Shown in pieces: positions 1-7,272 of a DNA stretch of 64,000 nt; the first letter of the stretch is position 1, and the number at the start of each line of letters is the position of its first letter. The notes below the pieces were generated by a model. It was given only the letters and a program-made list of their open reading frames with translations, did not search any database and was not told where the DNA came from. The translations under genes and the position numbers were made by a program. Origin of the DNA: Desnuesiella massiliensis (GTDB taxonomy: Bacteria; Bacillota; Clostridia; Clostridiales; Clostridiaceae); contig NZ_LN879456.1 in NCBI RefSeq assembly GCF_001403615.1, positions 1,054,001 to 1,118,000 of the forward strand, given 5' to 3'.

Positions 1-393
1 ATCCATTATTAAAGAGGCTATACTTAAAGACTCTGCCATAGTGGAACAAGCTCCATAGAGTCCTACGAAAGGTATATTTATTTCCCTAGCCGCAAAGCTA
101 GATGAAGAAAGTTGATTTAGTAAATCCCCTGCAAATAAATAATTTATTTCATCCTCTTTTAAATTTGCCTTTTGTATAGTTTGAATAATGGCATCATACA
201 TTATGCTGCTTTCTGCTTTTTCATAGCTATCTTTTCCATTAGTATCATCCTGAAGGATTACATCAAAATAATCCTTTAAAGGACCTTGACCTTCCTTAGG
301 ACCTACTATACTAGTAGTTGCTATAATCCTTGGCTCATGCATTAACATTACAGTCTGCTCTCCTACCCTTTTGTTTATGTGCATTTCTTTCAA
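1..393 (-). CDS. spoVAD: Stage V sporulation protein AD, N-terminal part (cut by window edge)
   Basis: The 131 codons visible encode the N-terminus of SpoVAD, a thiolase-fold protein of the SpoVA channel that moves dipicolinic acid into the developing spore. The stretch IIATTSIVGPKEGQGPL is a typical SpoVAD N-terminal signature, followed by FAGDLLNQLSS and GLYGACSTMAESL. I chose the TTG at 393 because an AAGGAAGGG ribosome binding site lies about 11 bases upstream, inside the spoVAC stop region; an in-frame ATG at 384 is the alternative. It follows spoVAC by about 25 bases, the usual spoVAC-spoVAD order, so the two are probably cotranscribed. The rest of the gene lies beyond position 1. Confidence 0.88.
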   Translation of the reverse strand, partial: MKEMHINKRVGEQTVMLMHEPRIIATTSIVGPKEGQGPLKDYFDVILQDDTNGKDSYEKAESSIMYDAIIQTIQKANLKEDEINYLFAGDLLNQLSSSSFAAREINIPFVGLYGACSTMAESLSIASLIMD

Positions 394-417
394 CTATGCC
401 ACATCCCTTCCTTTTAA

Positions 418-876
418 TCATCCCAAAAATTTTATAAAATAATATATCAGTCCAACTAATACAGAAGAGCTTATGCCATAAACTAACACAGGACCAGCTA
501 TTGTAAACATCTTAGCGCCTACTCCAAATACAAAGCCCTCTTTTTTAAATTCTATAGCTGGAGATACTATAGAGTTTGCAAAACCAGTTATAGGCACAAC
601 GGTACCAGCTCCCGCAATATTGGCTATCTTATCGTAAATACCTATCCCTGTTAACAATGCTCCTATAAATACCATAATAATTGATACCCAGGTGCTTACC
701 TCTTCTGCTGACATTCCCATATTGGTAAATACATTAAAGAAAAATTGGCCCACGTCGCAAATGAGTCCTCCAATTATAAAAGCATAAATACAGTGCTTTA
801 TAAGCTTTGGTTTTGGCTCTACACTCTTTGATAGCTTTTGAAATCGAGTTTTTATTTTTTGTTCCTTATTATTCAT
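418..876 (-). CDS. spoVAC: Stage V sporulation protein AC
   Basis: SpoVAC is a small integral membrane protein of the spore inner membrane. In Bacillus it behaves as a mechanosensitive channel component of the SpoVA dipicolinate transport complex. The 152-residue length matches the family. After a basic N-terminus (about 25 residues) there are four to five hydrophobic segments, and the conserved loop with GAGTVVPITGFANSIVSPA is clear near residues 90-108. It starts with ATG after an AAAGGAGA ribosome binding site. It is the first spoVA gene here, transcribed away from sigF, whose terminator lies just upstream. A forespore (sigma-G or sigma-F) promoter is expected in 877-970, but I could not assign one with confidence. 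Confidence 0.93.
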   Translation of the reverse strand: MNNKEQKIKTRFQKLSKSVEPKPKLIKHCIYAFIIGGLICDVGQFFFNVFTNMGMSAEEVSTWVSIIMVFIGALLTGIGIYDKIANIAGAGTVVPITGFANSIVSPAIEFKKEGFVFGVGAKMFTIAGPVLVYGISSSVLVGLIYYFIKFLG

Positions 877-969
877 AAAAAATCTCCTTTAGATTCATTT
901 TCATTAGTTCTATATTTTCAATTATTATTTGCGTTTTTTAAATTTTTAAACATAATGAATCTTCCAAAA

Positions 970-1000
970 AAAAGAATAAGGTCATACACCTTATTCTTTT
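970..1000 (-). terminator. Intrinsic terminator of the spoIIA operon
   Basis: A 12-bp stem (AAAGAATAAGGT at 971-982 paired with ACCTTATTCTTT at 988-999) closes a 5-base loop. Read on the minus strand it is followed by a run of eight T. The stem overlaps the last codons and the stop codon of sigF, so the terminator is partly coding. Confidence 0.85.
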
Positions 1001-1746
1001 AATATCTCTTTCATTTTTTTTAATACCTTTTTTTCAATCCTAGATACCTGAACCTGACTTATTCCAAGCATCTTAGCCACTTGTACCTGAGTTTTATCTT
1101 TAAAATATCTAAGCATTATTATTTGCCTAGCTTTTATATCTAAATCTCGTAGTGCCTCCTTTAGTGCTATTCTATCTATCATATTATTGTCTTCTTCTAC
1201 GTTTTCACTTAGCTTATCAATTAGGAGCACTGGAGCACCATCATCTTGATGTATGGTATCATATAGATATTGAAGGCTATTGGCTGATTCAATAGCAAAT
1301 ATTATCTCTTCTTTGTCAATGCCTGAAAACACAGCTAATTCTTCAATAGTTGGTTCTCTATCTAACTTCTTAGTAAGCTCCTCCTTGTCATAGTGAAGCT
1401 TTTTCGCAGTATTTTTTACATTTCTGCTTACCTTTATAATACCATCATCTCTTAAAAATCTTTTAATTTCACCTATTATCATAGGCACAGCATAGGTTGA
1501 GAATTTAACATTGTAATTAGTATCAAAATTATTAACGGCTTTAATGAGACCCATAGAACCTATTTGAAATATATCTTCATACTCATAGCCCCTATTTAAA
1601 AACTTTCTGCTAATGGAAGAAACCAGAGGGAGGTTAATCTCTATGATCTTATTCAAAGCTTCTTTATTTCCGGACTTAGCTAGTTGAATAAGATTAATAT
1701 TATCATCATAGTCATAAACTTGCTTTTTTAAAATTTCTTCATCCAT
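991..1746 (-). CDS. sigF: RNA polymerase sporulation sigma factor SigF
   Basis: Sigma-F is the first forespore-specific sigma factor. The protein has sigma-70 region 2 (ISRKFLNRGYEYEDIFQIG and FSTYAVPMIIGEIKRFLRD), region 3 (REPTIEELAVFSGI) and region 4 (LGISQVQVSRIEKKVLKKM). The position directly after spoIIAB and spoIIAA identifies it as SigF rather than the close paralogue SigG. The reading frame opens with a GTG at 1755, but that codon overlaps an AGGTGG ribosome binding site; the ATG at 1746 (251 residues) sits 5 bases after it and is preferred. The GTG directly abuts the spoIIAB stop, which indicates tight translational coupling. Activity is expected to be held in check by SpoIIAB. Confidence 0.95.
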   Translation of the reverse strand: MDEEILKKQVYDYDDNINLIQLAKSGNKEALNKIIEINLPLVSSISRKFLNRGYEYEDIFQIGSMGLIKAVNNFDTNYNVKFSTYAVPMIIGEIKRFLRDDGIIKVSRNVKNTAKKLHYDKEELTKKLDREPTIEELAVFSGIDKEEIIFAIESANSLQYLYDTIHQDDGAPVLLIDKLSENVEEDNNMIDRIALKEALRDLDIKARQIIMLRYFKDKTQVQVAKMLGISQVQVSRIEKKVLKKMKEILKE

Positions 1747-1755
1747 AAGCGCCAC

Positions 1756-2184
1756 CTAATTTAAAGATTTAAAGATTTTTTTCATTATAATAGTTGTACC
1801 CTTTCCTCTTTCACTTTTAACCTCTAAGCTATCCATAAAAGTTTCCATAACAGTAAAACCCATACCTGATCTTTCTAAATCTGGTCTTGAGGTGTATAAA
1901 GGCTCCATAGCTTTTGTTATATCTTCAATGCCCTTACCTTCATCTGCAATGATTATCGTTACTTCATTACCTTGAATTTCTGTTTGAATCCTTACTAGCC
2001 CTGCTTCTCCTTCATAGCCATGAATTATAGCATTAGTTACAGCCTCCGATACAGCTGTTTTAACATCAGTTAGTTCTTCAATAGTAGGGTCTAGTTGAGA
2101 TACAAAAGCTGCTACAGCTACTCTTGCAAAGCTTTCATTTTGCGATTTACTAATAAACTCAATTTTCATCATATTATCCCTCAT
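1756..2184 (-). CDS. spoIIAB: Anti-sigma-F factor / serine kinase SpoIIAB
   Basis: SpoIIAB binds and inhibits sigma-F in the predivisional cell and phosphorylates SpoIIAA with ATP. It is a GHKL-fold ATPase: the N box is around E47 and N51 (SEAVTNAIIHGY), the G1 box is DEGKGI at 81-86, and GMGF (107-110) with ERGKGT (125-130) form the ATP lid and G2 region. At 142 residues it matches the family. The ATG at 2184 lies 7 bases after AGGAGG; a second start, MMKIEF, lies 4 codons in. It is the middle gene of the three-gene spoIIA operon. Confidence 0.96.
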   Translation of the reverse strand: MRDNMMKIEFISKSQNESFARVAVAAFVSQLDPTIEELTDVKTAVSEAVTNAIIHGYEGEAGLVRIQTEIQGNEVTIIIADEGKGIEDITKAMEPLYTSRPDLERSGMGFTVMETFMDSLEVKSERGKGTTIIMKKIFKSLN

Positions 2185-2196
2185 AGTTATTCCTCC

Positions 2197-2532
2197 TTAT
2201 ATGTGGTTCACCGCATCTTCTACGTTATCAAAAGCTTTTATAATTTTAAACATGCCAGAAAGTTCAAATACTTTTTTAACACTGCCATTGACCTCAGCCA
2301 CACAGACTCTACCATTTTTAGTTGATAATTTTTTATATCTTCCTATAACCACTCCTATACCTGAGCTGTCCATGAAAGATACTCCAGAAAAGTTTAAAAC
2401 TAATTTATTTATTTTATCTCTGTCTAATCTATCATCTATTTTATTTCTTACCTCTTCTGAGCTATGGTGATCTAATTCTCCCATTAAAGTAACAATCAAT
2501 TTATCTTCATTCTTATCAAACTTTAAATACAT
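2197..2532 (-). CDS. spoIIAA: Anti-sigma-F factor antagonist SpoIIAA
   Basis: SpoIIAA is a STAS-domain protein that, when unphosphorylated, displaces sigma-F from SpoIIAB. The phosphoacceptor loop FMDSSGIGV is present at residues 53-61, with the acceptor serine at 56 or 57. The length of 111 residues is close to the Bacillus protein. It is the first gene of the spoIIA operon and is preceded by TAGGAG plus a sigma-H-like promoter (2595-2619). Dephosphorylation by SpoIIE, not in this window, would set the timing of sigma-F activation. Confidence 0.96.
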   Translation of the reverse strand: MYLKFDKNEDKLIVTLMGELDHHSSEEVRNKIDDRLDRDKINKLVLNFSGVSFMDSSGIGVVIGRYKKLSTKNGRVCVAEVNGSVKKVFELSGMFKIIKAFDNVEDAVNHI

Positions 2533-2594
2533 ATGCTACACTCCTAAAATAAATTTAAGAGCAATTCACCTCCTATAATTCTGTATGATTATAT

Positions 2595-2619
2595 ATTCTA
2601 TGCTTATCATTATTTTCCT
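2595..2619 (-). promoter_or_regulatory. Sigma-H-like promoter of spoIIAA-spoIIAB-sigF
   Basis: On the minus strand AGGAAAA (2619-2613) is separated by 13 bases from AGAAT (2599-2595). This matches the sigma-H pattern AGGAWWT-N12-14-AGAAT known for the Bacillus spoIIA promoter. It lies about 65 bases upstream of the spoIIAA start. The match is seen directly; use by sigma-H is inferred from the conserved regulation of this operon. Confidence 0.75.
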
Positions 2620-2650
2620 TCTTTTCCATAAAAATTCCATAAAAAATAAT

Positions 2651-2697
2651 AAAAAGTGGAGGATTTACCCTTTTTCGAGTAAATCGCCCACTTTTTT
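2651..2697 (-). terminator. Intrinsic terminator after the Lon-like protease gene
   Basis: An imperfect stem pairs AAAAAGTGG-GGATTTAC (from 2651) with GTAAATC-CCACTTTTTT (to 2697), with the loop near CCTTTTTCGA. T runs flank both sides, so it can work in either direction. It starts about 11 bases after the stop codon of the gene ending at 2708. Confidence 0.85.
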
Positions 2698-2707
2698 ATA
2701 GGCCTCT

Positions 2708-5002
2708 CTATTTTTTAGTATTAAATTTTTTGATTTCCAAATCTATTATATTGAGTATATCCTCACAGCTATATTTTTCATTAGCCATCATTACTTCTAC
2801 TGCATCCTCTACACTCTCCATAGTATATATTTTAAAATCTCCTCTTAGTATAGATTCTTCTACCTCTTCATTCAGTACTAGGTCCTGAATATTTGAATGG
2901 GGTATGAGCACTGCTTTGCCCTTTACTTCATGAAGCTCTCTGCAAATATTAAAGAACCCCTCTATCTTTTCATTAATGCCGCCTATAGGCTGTACTTCTC
3001 CAAATTGATTTATAGATCCTGTTACTGCAACACTCTGCCTTATAGGAATCTTTGTTAAAGCAGATATTATACATACTATTTCTGCAATAGAAGCACTATC
3101 TCCATCAATTTTGCCGTAAGTCTGTTCAAAGCTAAGATAAAAATCTACGGGAAGCTTGCTATAGGGATCTATGAAATTATTTAAATAGGCCTTTAGTATA
3201 TTTATAGCCTTATGATGTATATTTCCACTTAAATTACTTTCTTTCTGTATATCTATGATGTTTCCTTCACCTTTATGGCATACGCAGGTTATTCTCACAG
3301 GTTTACCAAATCTATAATATCCCATGTCTATAACAGATAATCCATTTATTGATCCAATTATTTCTTTATCTACATTAACAAGAATTTTCTTGTCCTTATA
3401 CATTCTAGAGATCTCTTCTTCTATAAATTCTTTATTAATATATACCTTTAAAATATCTGCTGAGCTTATGGTTTTTCTTTTTTCGCTCTTAACTATATTA
3501 TTAGCTAATATCATTATTCTGTTTATTTCATAGTGGTCAAAATATAATTTATTTTTATCTTCAGCCCTTCTTGAAAGGTACTTTGCTATTTCTTTTAACG
3601 CCTTAGGCTCTATATTAAACAATCCATTTTTGTTTATTATATGGTTTATACTTGCAATTAAAGCTTTCTTATTTTCATCGTTTATATCTAACAAAGGATT
3701 ATATTCTGCCTTTATCTTAAATATCTTCTTAAAATCCTCATCGTAGGAATAAAGCAAATCATAAATCTCATAGTCTCCAATAAGAATGATTTTAACATCC
3801 ACTTTTATTGGTTCTGGCTTTAATCCACTTAAGGATAATAATTCCAAATATCCTCTATTATAATCTAAATCTACCTTCTCCGTTATCAAGGTTTTCTTTA
3901 GGTAATAATAAGCGCTAGCATTGTTCATTAGATCTGTTAAACGCAATATAAGACACCCTTCATTAGCCCTTAATAAAGCTCCGCCTTTTATCAAGGATAC
4001 ATCTGTGACATAAGTTCCATTATGATTTTCATATTCCATAGTACCTATTAGATTATTAACACTAGGATCCCCTTCAAATATTACCGGCGGATAGGAATTA
4101 ATACTATTATCTACTATAACATTAACTACATGACCATATATTATCTCGTTTATTTTTTCTTCATCTTCCTCAAAACTTGTAGAAAAATTTTCCATCAATT
4201 GCTTTTCTATAGATTTGCAGAAAAAATCTAGATATTCTATAGCATTGCTATCTCCTACAAACTCCTCTTTATACTTCTCCTTTACTTTTCCTAAATTACT
4301 TTGAAAAAAAGTTTTAAGTATTATTCTTAATTGCTCTAGGGATTCATTTTCTAAATCCTTTAGTTGCTCTAATACCTCTTCAGCATTTACCTTAAGTTTA
4401 CCTACTTTATCTAATATTTCTTCCTTATATAAGCTTTCTAATCCGTCATAATCTTTTTCTGACATGTTTTCCCCTTCTTTTAAGGGAATAAAGGCAAAAC
4501 CATTAGTAGTTGGTTTTACATCAAAGCCTTCATTTTTAGCCATATCCATGAGACTACCAATATATTCATTTCTTTTTTTATGAATGCTATCCATTACAGA
4601 CTCTTTTTCTTTACTAAAAGAGCTATTATAAAATTTAAACACATACTCATAATAGGTATTTTGAAGCTCTTCTATCTTCTCCTTAAAAATAATCCCTTTT
4701 CCATTATTTAAGTATATAGCTTTAGGTGTTTTTTCCTCTTCATAGATCACATAGCAAATATCCTTGGGCTTTTCTCTTTTTGAATAGAGCTCTTTTATAT
4801 ATTCCATAAGTGTTTCTAATTTATCCTTTGAAAAATCATCTATAAGATATACATTAAATCCTTCCTTATCTATTTCTAAAGCAGTTTTTATCTTCTTATA
4901 AACCTCATTATATTCAGGAATATGATTTTCATCATGATTAAGACTCTCTTCCTCTATGGTTACATCATATATTATTTCCTTTGGAGTTAACTCTCTTTTC
5001 AT
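2708..5002 (-). CDS. Lon-like ATP-dependent protease (LonB/COG1067 type, AAA_32 + Lon proteolytic domain)
   Basis: This 764-residue protein has an N-terminal AAA-type region of the AAA_32 family (about 1-540) and a C-terminal S16 Lon protease domain. The Ser-Lys catalytic dyad is visible: Ser636 in DGDSASIAE and Lys679 in GGINEKIEGFF. I see no canonical Walker A motif, but a Walker-B-like GCLILRLTDLM is present, as in relatives of this family. It would degrade regulatory or damaged cytoplasmic proteins; the substrate is unknown. It is monocistronic, bounded by the terminator at 2651-2697 and a repeat element upstream. GAGGAG precedes the ATG. Its position next to spoIIA suggests but does not prove a sporulation role. 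Confidence 0.9.
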   Translation of the reverse strand: MKRELTPKEIIYDVTIEEESLNHDENHIPEYNEVYKKIKTALEIDKEGFNVYLIDDFSKDKLETLMEYIKELYSKREKPKDICYVIYEEEKTPKAIYLNNGKGIIFKEKIEELQNTYYEYVFKFYNSSFSKEKESVMDSIHKKRNEYIGSLMDMAKNEGFDVKPTTNGFAFIPLKEGENMSEKDYDGLESLYKEEILDKVGKLKVNAEEVLEQLKDLENESLEQLRIILKTFFQSNLGKVKEKYKEEFVGDSNAIEYLDFFCKSIEKQLMENFSTSFEEDEEKINEIIYGHVVNVIVDNSINSYPPVIFEGDPSVNNLIGTMEYENHNGTYVTDVSLIKGGALLRANEGCLILRLTDLMNNASAYYYLKKTLITEKVDLDYNRGYLELLSLSGLKPEPIKVDVKIILIGDYEIYDLLYSYDEDFKKIFKIKAEYNPLLDINDENKKALIASINHIINKNGLFNIEPKALKEIAKYLSRRAEDKNKLYFDHYEINRIMILANNIVKSEKRKTISSADILKVYINKEFIEEEISRMYKDKKILVNVDKEIIGSINGLSVIDMGYYRFGKPVRITCVCHKGEGNIIDIQKESNLSGNIHHKAINILKAYLNNFIDPYSKLPVDFYLSFEQTYGKIDGDSASIAEIVCIISALTKIPIRQSVAVTGSINQFGEVQPIGGINEKIEGFFNICRELHEVKGKAVLIPHSNIQDLVLNEEVEESILRGDFKIYTMESVEDAVEVMMANEKYSCEDILNIIDLEIKKFNTKK

Positions 5003-5154
5003 AGCTCCTCACTAACTTATAAAATTGAGTCAAGCATCAAGATGCCTAAATCAACTTTTATGAAGCAGTGTCCCCCTTTCACATTACTAATATAATAATA
5101 TTCCCAAATACTCAAATTAGTAACAAAAAGTAAAAAAAATGCAAAGCATTTTTT

Positions 5155-5357
5155 CAATTCTCAATGCACAATGTACAGTTCATAATTATGGTTAACTTTT
5201 CTTCGTTGCTCCACGAAAAATCTATGATTAACTTTATGTAACTTAAAAATAAAGCTTACACTAAGTAATTAGCATAAGCTTTATTTTCACATATAAAATT
5301 ATAAGTTTTTCGTAACGTAGTGGAGAAAAAATTTCTTTAATTGTGAATTGTGAATTT
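5155..5357. repeat. Heptad inverted-repeat element, copy A
   Basis: The left end (5155-5192) contains degenerate AATKCAC units (AATGCAC, AATGTAC) ending at ATAATTA, and the right end (5335-5357) reads TAATTGTGAATTGTGAAT in the opposite orientation. Inside are a hyphenated CGTTGCTCCACG / CGTAACGTAGTGG region and the terminator at 5246-5287. The same ends recur at 17306, 22959 and 36440. It fills most of the 363-bp gap between the Lon-like gene and the hydrogenase operon; the remainder (5003-5154) holds a small dyad, GCATCAAGATGC at 5034-5045, upstream of the Lon-like gene. Confidence 0.7.
5246..5287 (-). terminator. Intrinsic terminator of the hydrogenase operon
   Basis: A 13-bp perfect stem (AAAATAAAGCTTA at 5246-5258 with TAAGCTTTATTTT at 5275-5287) closes a 16-base loop and carries A/T tails on both sides. 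It lies about 80 bases beyond the last gene of the operon, within heptad repeat copy A. Confidence 0.85.
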
Positions 5358-5365
5358 TTAAAAAG

Positions 5366-5806
5366 CTATTTGCTTTCTAAAGGCTTTTCCACAGCAGCTG
5401 CTGCTTCTGCTACAGGCTTAGGAGCTGGTTTAGGCGGTAATTTTTTACAAAAGCTTCCTTCTATGATTAATGTATCTTTATCTGTTACCACCATAGAATA
5501 CTCTTTACTAAACTCTATAGCCTTTTTACCGCAAAAATCTGCGCACATTCCACAGAAGGTACAAGATCCCATGTCAAACTTCATGGTGATCCTTTGACCA
5601 TCCTCTACATTTTCTACTGCTTTAGTTATGGAAGCAGGCGAACATACTCTTATGCACATACCGCAGCCTACACATTGGTCTGCTTTAAAAACTATTTTAC
5701 CTCTATAATTTTCAGGCGCTTCAACAGTTACATAGGGATATTTATTGGTAATTGCAGGCTTAAATAAGCTCTTAAAAGCTTCTTTTATATAGGGCACCTT
5801 TCCCAT
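5366..5806 (-). CDS. mbhN: Mbh-type hydrogenase ferredoxin-like subunit (MbhN/NuoI-like)
   Basis: This is the two-[4Fe-4S] electron-input subunit that passes electrons from ferredoxin to the small subunit. Both clusters are complete: C45-C48-C51-C55 (CVGCGMCIRVC) and C82-C85-C88-C92 (CTFCGMCADFC). The C-terminal tail after residue 120 is rich in Pro, Ala and Glu (KKLPPKPAPKPVAE) and has no obvious function. It is the last gene of the operon; its ATG overlaps the stop of the preceding small-subunit gene (TAATG), so translation is probably coupled. Homologues include MbhN, EchF and NuoI. The assignment to a hydrogenase rests on the genuine large subunit upstream. Confidence 0.9.
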   Translation of the reverse strand: MGKVPYIKEAFKSLFKPAITNKYPYVTVEAPENYRGKIVFKADQCVGCGMCIRVCSPASITKAVENVEDGQRITMKFDMGSCTFCGMCADFCGKKAIEFSKEYSMVVTDKDTLIIEGSFCKKLPPKPAPKPVAEAAAAVEKPLESK

Positions 5807-6246
5807 TATTTTATCCCCCTTTTTTCCTTTAATATCTCTACAGCCTTTAATATTCCATCTATCATAGCTTCTGGTTTAGGAGCACAGCCGCCTACGGAGA
5901 CATCTACATGTACCCATTTATCTAAAGGACCATCTACAGAGTAGCTCCCTTTAAATACATTACAGGACATGGGGCATGATCCTAAAGAAATTACTACCTT
6001 AGGTTCTGGAACTTGAGATAGAACTCTAAGCATTCTATCTCTAGACTGAGTAGTAACTGGTCCAGTTACTATAACAATATCTGCATGTCTTGGAGTACCA
6101 GTTAATTTTACTCCAAATCTCTCTACATCATATTTAGGTCCTAGTAACGCAATTAACTCTATATCACAGCCATTACAAGAACCTGTGTTTAGATGATATA
6201 TCCAAGGAGATTTTGATCTGCTTTTCTCTATAAATTTATCTAGCAA
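5806..6246 (-). CDS. mbhJ: Mbh-type [NiFe] hydrogenase small subunit (MbhJ/NuoB-like)
   Basis: The small subunit carries the proximal [4Fe-4S] cluster next to the NiFe site. The four ligands are present: C24 and C27 in GSCNGCD, C91 in GSCP and C121 in GGCAP; an extra Cys95 is nearby. At 146 residues it belongs to the short group 4 small subunits, related to EchC and NuoB, and has no Tat signal or extra cluster domain. It lies between the NuoH-like membrane anchor and the ferredoxin-like subunit, 23 bases after the former and overlapping the latter. Confidence 0.93.
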   Translation of the reverse strand: MLDKFIEKSRSKSPWIYHLNTGSCNGCDIELIALLGPKYDVERFGVKLTGTPRHADIVIVTGPVTTQSRDRMLRVLSQVPEPKVVISLGSCPMSCNVFKGSYSVDGPLDKWVHVDVSVGGCAPKPEAMIDGILKAVEILKEKRGIK

Positions 6247-6269
6247 GGTGACTCACCATCCTTATATCA

Positions 6270-7256
6270 TTAAAATCCTAAATAAGCAAGTAATAAACTT
6301 AATAATGCTAATCCAGTAGGTATTGTCCAGAAAAATTTTAAGGTCTGTTCAACTTTTATTCTTGCTATAACTCCTTTTATAAAGGATATGGATATAGCTA
6401 CTACTGCAATACATAATATGATAAGTAATATAATATTCAACAATAAATTAACTACATTATTTCCAGTGATTGTACCAAAACCTTTTCCCCCTAGGAATAA
6501 AGCTATAAAGAGGCTTGCCATAATAAACATCTTTACTGATTGAGTTAATTTATACATTCCCAAATAAAAGCCGCTATATTCTACTAAAGGACCTTCACAA
6601 ATCTCTGTCTCTGCTTCTGCCACATCAAAAGGCACGCTTCCTACCTCTGCAGGGATTACTAGTAAAAAAGCAATAGCTGCAGGTATAAGAGACCACTGAA
6701 ACAGCATTATTCCATTAGAGGCTTGATATTCTTGAATTTTTGCTAAAGAAAAGGTAACGTTGCCATTTAAAGCAAGCCCTGCTTTGGCCCCTACTGCCAA
6801 TAGTACTATTACTAAAGGCAACTCATAAGATAACATAGTAACCATTTCTCTTGATATTCCTACTCCTGCATAAGGAGATCCTGAAGAAGACCCTCCCATT
6901 ATTAAAGAAACTGCTGGTATAGTTAATAAGTATATTATAACAATAACGTCTGCAGTATCAGGCTTAAAGTTATAACCAAATATAGGTATAAACAAGGATA
7001 TGGTTATAACACTTACAATTCCTAAAATAGGTGCTAATATAAATGCTTTTCTTGAAGCTCCTCTTGGAATTATATGATCTTTTCCTACAAGCTTAAAAAA
7101 ATCATAGAGAGGCTGAGCTAAAGGCGGTCCTACTCTTCTTTGCATCTTTGCTACTATCTTTCTGTCTATACCTGCTAATAAAAGGCCCATAAAGCAACTA
7201 AACAGTAGACCTGGAAAAATTAATACGTATATTAAAGTGGTTATTACTGAACTCAT
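6270..7256 (-). CDS. mbhM: Mbh-type hydrogenase membrane anchor subunit (MbhM/NuoH-like)
   Basis: This is the NuoH/EchB-like multi-spanning subunit that joins the peripheral hydrogenase arm to the membrane and helps form the ion path. About eight hydrophobic helices are visible, with the conserved KMQRRVGPPLAQPLYDFFK loop near the N-terminus and EVGSVPFDVAEAETEICEG in the middle, matching the quinone-site and acidic loop of NuoH. The frame extends to 7286, but the ATG at 7256 (328 residues) follows a very strong AGGAGGAGGAG site; that site overlaps the TAG stop of the upstream gene and would otherwise be read as a run of arginines. Confidence 0.93.
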   Translation of the reverse strand: MSSVITTLIYVLIFPGLLFSCFMGLLLAGIDRKIVAKMQRRVGPPLAQPLYDFFKLVGKDHIIPRGASRKAFILAPILGIVSVITISLFIPIFGYNFKPDTADVIVIIYLLTIPAVSLIMGGSSSGSPYAGVGISREMVTMLSYELPLVIVLLAVGAKAGLALNGNVTFSLAKIQEYQASNGIMLFQWSLIPAAIAFLLVIPAEVGSVPFDVAEAETEICEGPLVEYSGFYLGMYKLTQSVKMFIMASLFIALFLGGKGFGTITGNNVVNLLLNIILLIILCIAVVAISISFIKGVIARIKVEQTLKFFWTIPTGLALLSLLLAYLGF

Positions 7257-7272
7257 ATCTCTTCTCCTCCTC

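Noticed and set aside
5155..5357. CRISPR array suggested by short repeated units (AATKCAC)
   Set aside because: Units are contiguous 7-mers in inverted sets without spacers, and no cas genes are present.
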